Shown here: piece by piece, positions 44,578 to 53,661 of the stretch
Numbering within the stretch: position 1 is the stretch's first letter
How the letters are laid out: each line of letters starts with the position of its first letter
From: Halalkalibacter alkaliphilus
Lineage (GTDB): Bacteria; Bacillota; Bacilli; Bacillales; Bacillaceae_D
DNA length: 64,000 nt
Assembly (NCBI RefSeq): GCF_023555415.1
Contig: NZ_JAKRYL010000017.1
Span: 1 to 64,000 of the forward strand
Reading direction: 5' to 3'
The notes under the pieces: model-generated
The model's input: only the letters and a program-made list of their open reading frames with translations
Told to the model about the DNA's origin: nothing
Databases searched by the model: none
Made by a program: the position numbers and the translations under genes

Positions 44578-47496
44578 TTATTTTAATGTACGTTGAATAA
44601 GATTGGGAGCATCCTCATTGTAAACAAGCCTCCAAGCTTCTAAAAGATTTTCTTTTGTTACTCTTAGAGCTGGAACAGCCACATAAGGTGGTGTTTGTTT
44701 TCTAAGAAGTGCATACCCTGCCAATATCGCTTCTGCTACACCTTGTTGATAAGGAAGCTGGGCACCCAATCCTTTTATGCTTCTATCCTTGGCCATTTCT
44801 AGTGCAGCATTAAAGCCTAAGTCAATCGTCGTGATGACCAAATCACTTTTTCCAACAGCTTCAGCTGCCTTCATAGCTCCTTCTGCAGGTACATCCCATA
44901 CAACGAACATGCCATTCATGTCAGGATTTTTTCTAATCATATTAACTGCCACTTTTTCTCCATGACTTGGGTCGGTTAAGCCTTCCTGGGCAACGAGTTC
45001 AATACTGGGGTATTGCTGCTTAATCGTCTCTTCAAAACCTTCTGTTCTTTGTTTTGTTGCAAAGAAATCGGCATTGTAATTGATCATGCCAACCTTCCCT
45101 TTTCCTCCTAATTCTTGACCCATAATATGAGCTGCCTCAATACCGTTGCCAAAGTTATCAGCAGATACGATGCTGACATAATCTTTACCATGCTCTAGCC
45201 CCTTTGGAACATTGTCCATAAATACTAGCTTTACGCCTGCGTTAGCAGCCTTTTTGTAAACACTTGCCGTAAAGATTGGGTCTACTGGAATGCTTACAAT
45301 GATATCTGGCTTTTGAATCAAAATGGTCTCAATATCTTCTACTTGCTTTTCCCATTTAAATTGTGCATCCGTTACAGCAATTACCTCTATCCCCATTTTC
45401 TCAAAAGTTGATGTTACACCTGCAATTTGGGACTTTGACCAATCATTGTCGGCATAGTGCATTGCTATAGCCGCCCTATACTTCTTTTCCTTAATTTTTT
45501 TTAGCTCTGTCAAAGATAATTGAAGCGTCTTTGCTGAAACCGCCTCTTCTCCATACGGGCCTGTACTTAATATCGTATGATGTGGAATATTTTGTGTAAT
45601 CGTATTGTTTAATGTCTCACTTACAGTATTCAAAAACTCTTTAACATGAATTGGTTTTGACAAATAGTTATCAAACCCCTTGTTCAAAGTATGTTGAATA
45701 TCTTGAGGCATTGCATTTGCACTTACAGCAATAACAGCGATCCCTTTTGTTTGTTCCTTTGCTTTTAACATATCAAACACTGCATAACCATTCATATCCG
45801 GGAGATTTAGATCAAGCAATATAAGATCTATTTTTTCTAAAGCAGCCTTTTTGATCCCTTCTTTCCCGTTGTTAGCTGTTAACAGTGTATAGGAAGGATG
45901 AGATTTAATAATGTTTTTCACTAAGTTCAGATTAGATTCATTATCTTCAATATATAACAAGCGATAGTGTTCTGACCTTCCCTCTACTTTCTTAATCGAT
46001 TCTACCTCGTCTTCCCAACGTATAACAGGCTTTAAATTTTTGGGAATAGGCAGCCTAAAACAAAATTCACTGCCTTGCCCCTTTTTACTTCTTACACTTA
46101 TTTCGCCGCCCATTTGTTGCACAAGCTGCTTAACTATAGCCAAACCAATCCCTGTCCCCTCTTCTTTTGTACCTTCCACTCGGTAAAACGGAACAAATAT
46201 TTTGTGATATTCTTCTACTGAAAAACCAACACCCGTATCAACAATATGAACAAATTGATCGTCTCCTTCCAAATAACTGTTGATCATGATGTTTCCATTT
46301 TGACGATTATATTTAATGGCATTTTCTAAAAGGTTAAGGAGTATTTGCTTCAGTCGAACAGGATCAGCTAGAACGACCATATCATGCTGTGGATCTAGTT
46401 GCTTTTGAATACGAATATTTTTCTTTTTAGCGAGAGGCTCAACTATATTGGTGCATTCATCAATAATGTTTAAAAGAGGGACCTCTTCTATCGAAACTTT
46501 TAATTTACCCGTTTCAATTCTCGATAAATCTAAAACTTCATTAATTAAATTTAATAAATGACCTCCCCCTTTTAAGATCTCCTGCACATAATCGCGTTGT
46601 TGGTCATTTAACGAGTCATCAAGCTCTAATAACTGCGCAAAACCAAAAATCCCATTTAACGGTGTTCGCAATTCATGACTCATTTTAGAAAGAAAGTCCG
46701 ATTTAGCCCTATTTGCTTTTTCAGCCTCTTCTTTTGCTTGAATGTAGGTGTTCTCCATTTCTTTTCTTTCTGTAATATCAGAAATACTTACAAGTGAGGC
46801 GCGATCACTATGATCACGTATTGTAAGAGGTTTTGAGTTAACTGAAAGCCATTTAATTTGATTATTCTCGTTGTCCTTTACTCCCACAATCGAGTTATGG
46901 AAGGAAATGCCCTTCTCTAGTGTTTTCACTCCAGGTAGTTCAGAGTAAGGTAAATGGGATCCATCCTCTGCAACATATTCTACTTCCGTCCATCCATATG
47001 TATAATCACCTTTTAAGCCGATCATCTTTTGAAAGTTTTCATTTAAAGCAGTGACTTTACCATCCTTTTCAATTATGATAACTGCTTCTGACATCGTTTG
47101 AAGAACGTCTTCATATAATGAGTTTGTATTGACTTGCTCATTTTCTAAAGATGATTTGTTACTTTGGATGAAAGTGCCTATAACCTCGACAATCTCACCA
47201 TTATTAAATAAAGGTGCAAAAAAAGCTATGTAATCATTGCCTTTTAACTTTGTTTCATATTGAATAAATTGACCGTTCCAAGCTTGGTAACAATACTTGT
47301 TTATGATACGGGACAATTCACTAGGGAATATATCTTCTAGCTTTTTTCCATTCACATCTTCTTGGTTAAATCCCCAGTTGTAGAGCAAAAAACCATCACA
47401 ATACGTAAAAATAAAGGTGCTCTTTCTTTTGGTAAATCTACAGACAAGTCCCCTTTCCGTAACGCTTAGTGGAGTATTAGATATAGAGTCAGACAT
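44578..47496 (-). CDS. Hybrid histidine kinase fused to a C-terminal sugar-binding protein domain
   Basis: 972 residues, no break in frame. Order: PAS-like (about 20-110), PAS (about 125-245), HisKA with H-box KMSHELRTPLNG (His274), HATPase (N-box near 391, DTGVGF 420, GTGIGLAIV 447), receiver (acidic Glu517/Asp518, phosphoacceptor Asp562, Lys614), then from about 642 to the end a complete type-I periplasmic binding domain homologous to the lipoprotein at 39860. No signal peptide or membrane segment is visible anywhere, so the binding domain should be cytoplasmic. It probably senses the imported sugar or its derivative and phosphorylates the LytTR regulator encoded next. AGGAGG is seven bases from the ATG. 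Confidence 0.92.
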   Translation of the reverse strand: MSDSISNTPLSVTERGLVCRFTKRKSTFIFTYCDGFLLYNWGFNQEDVNGKKLEDIFPSELSRIINKYCYQAWNGQFIQYETKLKGNDYIAFFAPLFNNGEIVEVIGTFIQSNKSSLENEQVNTNSLYEDVLQTMSEAVIIIEKDGKVTALNENFQKMIGLKGDYTYGWTEVEYVAEDGSHLPYSELPGVKTLEKGISFHNSIVGVKDNENNQIKWLSVNSKPLTIRDHSDRASLVSISDITERKEMENTYIQAKEEAEKANRAKSDFLSKMSHELRTPLNGIFGFAQLLELDDSLNDQQRDYVQEILKGGGHLLNLINEVLDLSRIETGKLKVSIEEVPLLNIIDECTNIVEPLAKKKNIRIQKQLDPQHDMVVLADPVRLKQILLNLLENAIKYNRQNGNIMINSYLEGDDQFVHIVDTGVGFSVEEYHKIFVPFYRVEGTKEEGTGIGLAIVKQLVQQMGGEISVRSKKGQGSEFCFRLPIPKNLKPVIRWEDEVESIKKVEGRSEHYRLLYIEDNESNLNLVKNIIKSHPSYTLLTANNGKEGIKKAALEKIDLILLDLNLPDMNGYAVFDMLKAKEQTKGIAVIAVSANAMPQDIQHTLNKGFDNYLSKPIHVKEFLNTVSETLNNTITQNIPHHTILSTGPYGEEAVSAKTLQLSLTELKKIKEKKYRAAIAMHYADNDWSKSQIAGVTSTFEKMGIEVIAVTDAQFKWEKQVEDIETILIQKPDIIVSIPVDPIFTASVYKKAANAGVKLVFMDNVPKGLEHGKDYVSIVSADNFGNGIEAAHIMGQELGGKGKVGMINYNADFFATKQRTEGFEETIKQQYPSIELVAQEGLTDPSHGEKVAVNMIRKNPDMNGMFVVWDVPAEGAMKAAEAVGKSDLVITTIDLGFNAALEMAKDRSIKGLGAQLPYQQGVAEAILAGYALLRKQTPPYVAVPALRVTKENLLEAWRLVYNEDAPNLIQRTLK

Positions 47497-47904
47497 TCAT
47501 TTTCCTCCTAATCTACGGTTATTGAGTCCGTACAAAAATAATAAGTATATCTTTCCTCCTGAACATTTAAGTATATCTTTCCTCCTGAACATTAAAGTTG
47601 ATACATGAGTATCTCTTTCTTTAATGGCGCTTGAAATAGTGTACTTATTTATTCTCTATCTAATGAAAATAGACAAACCCTTTTCGTATTGTAAGAGCTT
47701 TACACTCCTCTTTTCTATTTTAAACTTGCCCATTTAGTAAGTCTAATAATCCTATAATCTGAAACCGCCCATTTTAATAACTTAAGTGACGTTTCACTGA
47801 ATCTCAAAAAAAATCATAGTATGCGATTGCACTAGCGAAAGAAGGTACTTTTTAAAAAAACTCCCCTATTATGCTTAATAGGAGAGCTTTAGCATCCATG
47901 TTAC
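47497..47904. other. Intergenic region with a 26-bp tandem duplication
   Basis: No gene is seen in these 408 bases. 47542-47567 and 47568-47593 are exact copies of a 26-base unit (TAAGTATATCTTTCCTCCTG...). On the minus strand each copy carries CAGGAGGAAAG, a Shine-Dalgarno-like sequence in the leader of the fusion kinase mRNA, about 50 and 75 bases before its real ribosome site. The rest is AT-rich, with the terminator of the small gene at 47905 at its end. Confidence 0.7.
47852..47886 (-). terminator. Terminator of the small gene at 47905
   Basis: CTCCCCTATTA (47861-47871) pairs with TAATAGGAGAG (47876-47886) with one mismatch; on the minus strand it is followed by seven T. Confidence 0.85.
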
Positions 47905-48042
47905 CTACACGTCAGAAGAGTCGTCGTAGTCGTAACGAAACCCGTCCGTTTGGGCTGTTGTTTTTTGACCTTGTTCAACTGGTGGCGATTGCTCATCTGC
48001 TGTTGATTGCATCGGTTGTTGCTGTTCTTGATTTTTTTTCAT
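47905..48042 (-). CDS. Small hydrophilic protein of unknown function (45 aa)
   Basis: A 46-codon frame starting MKKNQEQQQPMQSTADEQS and ending GFRYDYDDSSDV, rich in Gln and acidic residues, without membrane segment. AAGGAGTGG stands at good spacing before the ATG and a strong terminator follows, so it looks like a real, independently transcribed gene although very short. I do not recognise it. It is divergent from htpX (158 bases between starts). Confidence 0.6.
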   Translation of the reverse strand: MKKNQEQQQPMQSTADEQSPPVEQGQKTTAQTDGFRYDYDDSSDV

Positions 48043-48199
48043 TGTTTTCCACTCCTTCATTGGACTCTAACAGCATGTAGTATGTATCAATCTCTTTGTT
48101 TTATTCCAAGTATTTTACTAGTTACGTCAATTTCTTTTATTAAACCTAACCAAAACATATGGTAAAATAATTTGAGACTATTAATAAATGGAGGCGTAT

Positions 48200-49114
48200 A
48201 TGGGGAAACGATTACTATTTTTACTTTTAACAAACATTCTAGTTATGACGACGATTGTTATCGTCTGGTCGATTATTACGACATTTACTGATATTGGGGG
48301 TTCCTTTGAAACTGGAGGTCCTGGACTTGGAATAGATTTTGTTGCTTTAGGTGCTTTTAGTTTAGTTGTTGGATTCACAGGTTCGTTTATTTCTTTAGCG
48401 ATGTCTAGATGGATTGCAAAAAAGATGATGAAAGTAAAAGTTCTAGATCCAAATGGTTCATTGTCACCACAAGAACGTAGCGTTGTAGAGAAAGTTCACC
48501 GACTATCTCGTGCAGCTGGGTTAACACATATGCCTGAAGTCGGAATTTACCATTCTCCTGAAGTAAACGCATTTGCAACGGGGCCATCAAAGAAGCGTTC
48601 CCTTGTTGCAGTATCATCAGGACTATTAACGGTAATGGATGATGATGCTGTAGAAGGTGTCATTGCTCATGAGGTAGCGCACGTAGCAAACGGGGATATG
48701 GTTACGATGACCCTGCTGCAAGGAGTGGTCAACACATTTGTCGTCTTCTTCTCAAGAATTGCTGCGATATTAGTATCAAGGTTAGTGCGTTCTGAGATGC
48801 AGACTGTTGTTCGTTTTGCTGCGATCATTATCTTCCAAATTCTCTTCTCTATCCTTGGGAGTCTTGTCGTTATGGCCTATTCGCGTCATCGTGAATTTCA
48901 CGCTGACCGAGGAGGAGCTGATTTAGCCGGCCGCGATAAAATGGCCCACGCATTGCGTTCATTACAGTCATATGTTGACCGTGCTAACGTTAGTCGTGGT
49001 ACTGATGATTCCGCAATTCAAACAATGAAAATTAATGGGAGTAGCGGGATGGCAAAGCTTTTCTCCTCTCACCCTGACTTAAATGAACGAATTGCTCGTT
49101 TAGAACAACGTTAA
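48200..49114 (+). CDS. htpX: HtpX-type membrane zinc metalloprotease (M48B)
   Basis: 304 residues from ATG 48200, which sits five bases after GGAGG; the 12-base longer frame is not preferred. Two N-terminal membrane segments (about 5-28 and 45-70), the zinc motif [10 protein letters not shown] (about 153-162), two further membrane segments and the third ligand Glu in [14 protein letters not shown]. HtpX degrades misfolded membrane proteins with its active site in the cytoplasm and is usually stress induced. Length and order of motifs are complete. Confidence 0.93.
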   Translation: MGKRLLFLLLTNILVMTTIVIVWSIITTFTDIGGSFETGGPGLGIDFVALGAFSLVVGFTGSFISLAMSRWIAKKMMKVKVLDPNGSLSPQERSVVEKVHRLSRAAGLTHMPEVGIYHSPEVNAFATGPSKKRSLVAVSSGLLTVMDDDAVEGVIAHEVAHVANGDMVTMTLLQGVVNTFVVFFSRIAAILVSRLVRSEMQTVVRFAAIIIFQILFSILGSLVVMAYSRHREFHADRGGADLAGRDKMAHALRSLQSYVDRANVSRGTDDSAIQTMKINGSSGMAKLFSSHPDLNERIARLEQR

Positions 49115-49121
49115 TATATTA

Positions 49122-49285
49122 GGGGGTGTCTCAAAAGGTCTGCTTTTGACCTTTTGAGACACCCCCGAAGCAATGAGCGAAGTCGCTACATCTTTTAAAA
49201 GCCTTGAGAGGAGTGGGTTTCTCCTCTCAAGGCGCGTAGCGAACGGAGCCATTGCCACCTCTGTTCCGGACTTTTGGGACATCCC
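49122..49285. mobile_element. MITE-like element with imperfect terminal inverted repeats
   Basis: About 164 bases bounded by GGGGTGTCTCAAAAG (49123-49137) and CTTTTGGGACATCCC (49271-49285), 13 of 15 positions matching as inverted repeats. Inside are two strong hairpins: one at the left end (49122-49166, around GACCTTTTGAGACACC) and GCCTTGAGAGGAG/CTCCTCTCAAGGC (49201-49233). GCAATG/CATTGC also pair outside the second. No coding frame. The left hairpin probably terminates htpX. A related half-copy is the terminator at 14902-14951. No clear target-site duplication is seen. Confidence 0.6.
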
Positions 49286-49384
49286 TTTTTGAGAAAATTC
49301 CATATAGAAACAGCCATTTGAAATATATTTGTTATCTTAAATTTAATCTATTAATTAAGCATCGTTAGAGCCACTGAGACATTT

Positions 49385-50299
49385 TTAATTTTTAACGGTC
49401 TTTCTGACAACTTCTTCATACACTACTCCATCACGTATCGTTTTCTCACTATAAACAAAATAAGGAGCTTCAACAACTTCCATTAATGTTAAAATCGTTT
49501 GTACACCTGGAATGATAATATCTTGCCGTTTTTTAGAGAGTCCTTTTATTTTCGAACGCTTACTCGTTGACAAGGAAGCAATCGTAGCAAAGACCTTCTG
49601 AATATCGTAAGCTTTCATCTTAGTTTTATTCCCTCTCTGTTTTTGAAACACTCGTGCTAAGCTACGTGCACTGCCGCCAATACCAATCACAGGATACCTT
49701 GCTTGATTCAACCATGAAAGACTTTCAAACTGAGTGGTCAAATAATATTTCAATCGAGCAAGTTGTTTATCACTCAAATGCTCCCCCTTTGTGAAATCAC
49801 GGTCCAATGTAATTGCCCCAAACGGAAAGCTATAATAATGGACAAGCTTCTGATCTTGAAACAGTGTGATTTCCGTACTTCCACCACCGGTATCGATCGT
49901 AATGCCATTACCTATATCCATGGAATGGACAACACCAACATAACCGTAATACGCTTCTTCATATTCGCTAAAAACACGAAATGAAAAACCAGTTTGTTTG
50001 TTAATTTCCTCAAGAATTTTTCTCTTATTAGTAGACTGTCTAATGACCGCCGTAGCAAATCCGATGACTCGACTTATCTGATAAGCACGAATTATCTTTT
50101 TAAATTCTAATAATGTATTTATGACAAGTTTCAAACCTTCACCAGTTAGCTTATCTTGTATATCTATATGATTAATTAGACGTGCTGGAACTTTCACCTT
50201 TTCTACTTCCTTGAAATTGCCTTGATGATTAATTTTGTACACAACTAAACGGATTGAATTAGACCCAAGGTCAATAAGAGCAACTAGATTCTCCTTCAT
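49385..50299 (-). CDS. Ppx/GppA-family phosphatase (exopolyphosphatase-like)
   Basis: 304 residues, a single Ppx/GppA domain (short form) with the actin-like phosphate loops ALIDLGSNSIRLVVYKI (about 7-23) and TIDTGGGSTEITLF (about 140-153). The family hydrolyses polyphosphate or pppGpp; without the C-terminal HD-like domain of long Ppx, specificity is open. ATG at 50299 is chosen: AAGGAAG is well spaced for it but too close to the GTG two codons earlier. No ppk gene is in the window. Confidence 0.85.
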   Translation of the reverse strand: MKENLVALIDLGSNSIRLVVYKINHQGNFKEVEKVKVPARLINHIDIQDKLTGEGLKLVINTLLEFKKIIRAYQISRVIGFATAVIRQSTNKRKILEEINKQTGFSFRVFSEYEEAYYGYVGVVHSMDIGNGITIDTGGGSTEITLFQDQKLVHYYSFPFGAITLDRDFTKGEHLSDKQLARLKYYLTTQFESLSWLNQARYPVIGIGGSARSLARVFQKQRGNKTKMKAYDIQKVFATIASLSTSKRSKIKGLSKKRQDIIIPGVQTILTLMEVVEAPYFVYSEKTIRDGVVYEEVVRKTVKN

Positions 50300-50507
50300 T
50301 GCCACACTTCCTTGTTGTAGATACCTTTAGTATAAAGTGCAAATATTAATCTAGTATAAAGATATATTAAAACAAATGTAAAAATTTGAATTAACTCTTT
50401 GAGGGTATCTTTACAAACAACACATAATCTTAACGAATTTAATACGTACAATTCCCCAATCTCTCACATCTACTAATAGAGTAAAAACGTTACAACAGGA
50501 GGGAATT

Positions 50508-51590
50508 ATGAAGATATTAGTAATCTGGCGTCTTCTAACGGTTGGTGGGGTCAATGCTGGCTGGCGAAATCGTGCGGTTTACTTCAAAAACTACGGAATC
50601 GACACTGAATTCCTTTATACAAAAGACCTCGGTGGCATACACATGATGAAGGATGTCTCAAAAGTATATTTAACAAAAGATAAAAATGAAATCATTCATA
50701 TTATTAGAATGAACCATTTCGATGCGATCATCGTTGTTGATACAGCCGAAGCTTATAAATGGCTTCAAGAAGCTAATTATAATGGTCCTATCATCACAGA
50801 GGCGCGCACACCTGAAATTATCAAGCTAGCACCTCATCTAGATTTTCAACATACTAATCCTGAAGTCATCGTCGTTCCTTCCCATCATCAAAAAAGAGTC
50901 ACTTCCATCCTACTAGATAATGTACCTATACAAGTTATTTACAATGGAATTAACGCTTCTTTTTTTAAACCATTACATGACTTTTCAAATGATATTGCCC
51001 CTTTTCTTCAAAAAAATAAAAAAATAATTGGCTGGATTGGTCGAGTTGATAAAAGAAAAAATTGGAAGCTACTATTAAAAATCGCACAAATCATGAAAGA
51101 CACACGTGATGATGTGGAATTTTGGGTTATTGGTGGAGCAAAAAGCGTTCAAAAGGAGAAATTTACAGTTGAGTGGCAAGCACAAAAACTAACAGACCTT
51201 ATTAAATGGTTTCCAGTTATTCCGTATCAACAGATGCCACTTGTTTATTCGAAGATTAGGAAATCAGGAGGCTGCACTCTAGCAACAACAAAAGGCGAGT
51301 CTTTTGGGAACACCTTTATCGAAGCAATGGCTTGCGGAGTTCCTATCGTCGCACCAAACATTTCTTCTATCCCAGAAATTGTAGATCATAAAAAGAATGG
51401 GTATCTATTTAAAGAGAACCATGAAAAGGATGCAGTTAAAGCAATTAATAAAATTATCGATAGCAACGAAAAGTACTCTTTCATGTCTAATAGCGCTCGT
51501 GACAAAGTACTCAGTCACTATTCAATTTCCACATGTGCAGACCAATACATTCAACTGCTTCATTCAGTTGTGAAAGGGGGAAAATCATGA
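50508..51590 (+). CDS. Glycosyltransferase family 4 protein
   Basis: 360 residues, GT-B fold. The C-terminal half has the GT4 donor-site pattern: IGWIGRVDKRKNW (about 178-190), VEFWVIGGAK, and KGESFGNTFIEAMACGVPIVAPNISSIPEIV (Glu of the EX7E motif). ATG follows AGGAGGG. It overlaps the next gene by four bases (ATGA), so the two are coupled. Sugar donor and acceptor unknown; such pairs occur in spore-coat or cell-wall glycan genes. Confidence 0.88.
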   Translation: MKILVIWRLLTVGGVNAGWRNRAVYFKNYGIDTEFLYTKDLGGIHMMKDVSKVYLTKDKNEIIHIIRMNHFDAIIVVDTAEAYKWLQEANYNGPIITEARTPEIIKLAPHLDFQHTNPEVIVVPSHHQKRVTSILLDNVPIQVIYNGINASFFKPLHDFSNDIAPFLQKNKKIIGWIGRVDKRKNWKLLLKIAQIMKDTRDDVEFWVIGGAKSVQKEKFTVEWQAQKLTDLIKWFPVIPYQQMPLVYSKIRKSGGCTLATTKGESFGNTFIEAMACGVPIVAPNISSIPEIVDHKKNGYLFKENHEKDAVKAINKIIDSNEKYSFMSNSARDKVLSHYSISTCADQYIQLLHSVVKGGKS

Positions 51591-52370
51591 TCACCCCTAT
51601 TCAACATGTAAAAAAACTTGAAAATAATACGAATAACGTACATGTTCTAACATTTAATGATCAAATGGAATATGTCGTTAAATTTCATTTGTTGCGTCAT
51701 AGAAAAGCATTAGTAAATGAATGGTTAGCCTATTGCTTAGCCAAGTATCTTCAATTACCGATCCCAGCGTCAAAAATAGTTGAAATACCACGGGATGTTT
51801 ATCTGACAATCCCTGAACTTAACGATCTACCTTATGTTAAGCACCACATTGCCCTACAATACAAAATGAACCGAGTAAATGGATATAGCGCGAGTACGGT
51901 AAATGAAATTATAAACAATGAACAACTAGCAGGGATCATTGCGCTAGACTATTGGTTATGTAATACAGACAGAACTCGGAATAATATACTGTTAAAAGGA
52001 ATAAGCAAAAACCAATACCACCTCTCAATCATTGATCAAACTAAATGTTTTGGCTCTACCTCTTGGACTGTATCAGACTTAGAAAACTTGCCAGAAGGGA
52101 TCCTGGAAAGCTCAACTCATCAAATGATGGCTCGTTTTATTACGAGTGAAGTGAAATTTAAAGAGCAACTTGAGATTATTCAGGCAATACCAATGCTTTT
52201 AATTGATGAAATCCTGTCATTTATTCCTGAATGCTGGATGCTTACAAAGAAAGAAAGAAAGAAAAGCGATTGTTAAAGCATTAACGCATCGAAAGTATAA
52301 AGTTCTGCCAAATGTACTCAATGAATTTGTAGCAAACGTTTACCTGCCCGAAGTGGGCCGTGAAGAATAA
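51587..52370 (+). pseudogene. HipA-like kinase-fold protein with a repeat-associated frameshift near its C-terminus
   Basis: From ATG 51587 (behind AAAGGGGG) the frame runs to 52276 (229 residues). It resembles HipA-type/CotH-like small kinases: YVVKFHLLRHRKALVNEW with a likely Lys, IIALDYWLCNTDRTRNNILL as catalytic-loop-like segment, HLSIIDQTKCF as metal loop. It ends in (AAAG)4 at 52246-52261. Removing one AAAG unit restores a frame that continues ERKAIVKALTHRKYKVLPNV to TAA at 52370, a natural C-terminus. So the gene is either phase-variable or has gained one repeat unit. Confidence 0.6.
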
Positions 52371-52379
52371 GAAAGCACT

Positions 52380-52410
52380 AATCGAGCCGGCAATTGATAC
52401 TGGCTCGATT
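52380..52410. terminator. Terminator between convergent genes
   Basis: AATCGAGCC (52380-52388) pairs perfectly with GGCTCGATT (52402-52410); moderate T-rich flanks on both sides. Confidence 0.65.
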
Positions 52411-52417
52411 ACGCTTT

Positions 52418-52747
52418 TCAATACATTTCCTTCACCTTAAAATAACCTCGTAACACTTCAGCAAGATAATCAAAAGGCGTCGTTTCTACTTGTCCATAGC
52501 CTTTATGCGTATACAAATGAGTTGCATTCGGCAATTCTCGTTTTAATTGTTTTCGTAAACTCTCTCCTGCTTCATCGGCATCAACAAGAATATAAACATC
52601 TAAATCTTCAATTGGAATAATCAACGTCTCAAGCTTCTCTTCACTTAATGTTCCATATGTGCAAATAACATCGACATTCTCATCAAGAACTTTCTTTACC
52701 CTCTTTCGATCACTTGTACCTTCTACAATGAGGACTTTTTCTTCCAT
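52418..52747 (-). CDS. yusF: Toprim-domain protein (YusF-like)
   Basis: 109 residues, almost wholly one Toprim fold: the Glu motif LIVEGTSDRKRV (about 6-17) and the DxD motif ILVDADEAGE (about 53-62). Similar small Toprim proteins (B. subtilis YusF, related to ribonuclease M5) have no settled function. ATG at 52747 is used, since AGAAGG is well spaced for it and abuts the earlier ATG. Paired divergently with the yusG-like gene, as in B. subtilis where they are neighbours. Confidence 0.82.
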   Translation of the reverse strand: MEEKVLIVEGTSDRKRVKKVLDENVDVICTYGTLSEEKLETLIIPIEDLDVYILVDADEAGESLRKQLKRELPNATHLYTHKGYGQVETTPFDYLAEVLRGYFKVKEMY

Positions 52748-52956
52748 AATCGCCATCCTTCTTCATTCTTATTTAAGTTAAAGCTATCATAAGATTATTT
52801 CGCATCAATGTCCAAAATGTCTAAATCCTTTTTTCATAACCTATACATTTTTTGTAATCACTCAATATGAACGATCTTCTATAATGGTAAGCGCTCCTCT
52901 ATGGATAAAATACCAGAAATGAACAACACTAAGCATGTATGAAAGGGGCGAAAGCA

Positions 52957-53250
52957 ATGAATTTTGATATTACATCGATTTATAACAACATGCCAGACTT
53001 CCAAAGCCACTCTGAAGCAAGATCTTGGTTTAAAGAACAATTCGGGGATCGATTTTTATTAAGGAATAGTGATGAGTTCGAAGGAGAACGAGTGTATTAT
53101 TATCATCTCGTGAAAAATCCAGACGTTTATGAAGAATATATGGAAACCCTATCAAATGATGCAGGCCCTGAAATTACCAGCATGGAGCCGTTTGAAAGTT
53201 ACTCAACGATCGAAATTAGTGAAGATGGCGGGATTAGTTTCTCTATATAA
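52957..53250 (+). CDS. yusG: YusG-like protein of unknown function
   Basis: 97 residues beginning MNFDITSIYNNMPDFQSHSEARSWFKEQFGDRF, acidic and soluble, without known catalytic motif. ATG at 52957 is eight bases after AAAGGGG. Neighbourhood with a YusF-type Toprim protein suggests the B. subtilis yusG homologue; no function is known. A short T-rich stretch follows the stop. Confidence 0.65.
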   Translation: MNFDITSIYNNMPDFQSHSEARSWFKEQFGDRFLLRNSDEFEGERVYYYHLVKNPDVYEEYMETLSNDAGPEITSMEPFESYSTIEISEDGGISFSI

Positions 53251-53286
53251 TCAAAAACAAGAGGTTGCACAAGCCTCTTGTTCAAA

Positions 53287-53606
53287 TTATTTCTTTGCTG
53301 TCTTAACAGCATGTACATTATACAACCCGCCCTCAGATTGAATAATATATTCTGGCTTTGGCTTTCCTAAATTTGCTTTGTGACCGGCGATATGTGCTTC
53401 ACTCTTCTCCCATTTCTTCCAATGCTCTTCAGATTCCCAACGAATTTGGACAATGACTTCTTCATCACCTCGTCTTACCTTCTTAGTCATAACAGTTGAA
53501 TCAATAAATCCTCCTGTTCTTCAATAATTCCAGGTTTACTAAAACGTTCTACAACTTGATCTGCATTGCCCTCAGTTACGTGTATTTTCCTCAATTGAAT
53601 AAACAT
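53287..53606 (-). pseudogene. HmoA/IsdG-type haem-degrading monooxygenase, frameshifted
   Basis: ATG at 53606 (behind GGGGGAG) opens MFIQLRKIHVTEGNADQVVE and on to GIIEEQE, then meets a stop. The frame beginning near 53515 continues GFIDSTVMTKKVRRGDEEVIVQIRWESEE to YNVHAVKTAKK. Adding one G in CAGGAGGATTT (near 53513) would join them into a normal protein of about 106 residues of the ABM-fold haem monooxygenase family, which frees iron from haem. A perfect Fur box upstream agrees. True mutation or sequencing error cannot be told apart. Confidence 0.7.
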
Positions 53607-53646
53607 CTCAATCTCCCCCATCAATGGATTATAACAATATTATATA

Positions 53647-53661
53647 TGATAATGATTATCA
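53647..53661. promoter_or_regulatory. Fur box
   Basis: TGATAATGATTATCA is a perfect 7-1-7 Fur box. It lies 41 bases upstream of the haem monooxygenase start, just upstream of a -10-like TATAAT (53633-53628, minus strand), so the gene is iron-repressed. Confidence 0.88.

Noticed and set aside
44578-47496. Fusion kinase as an assembly join of two genes
   Set aside because: The frame is continuous, the binding domain lacks a signal peptide, start codon or ribosome site of its own at the junction, and it differs throughout from the other two copies, so it is not a misplaced copy.
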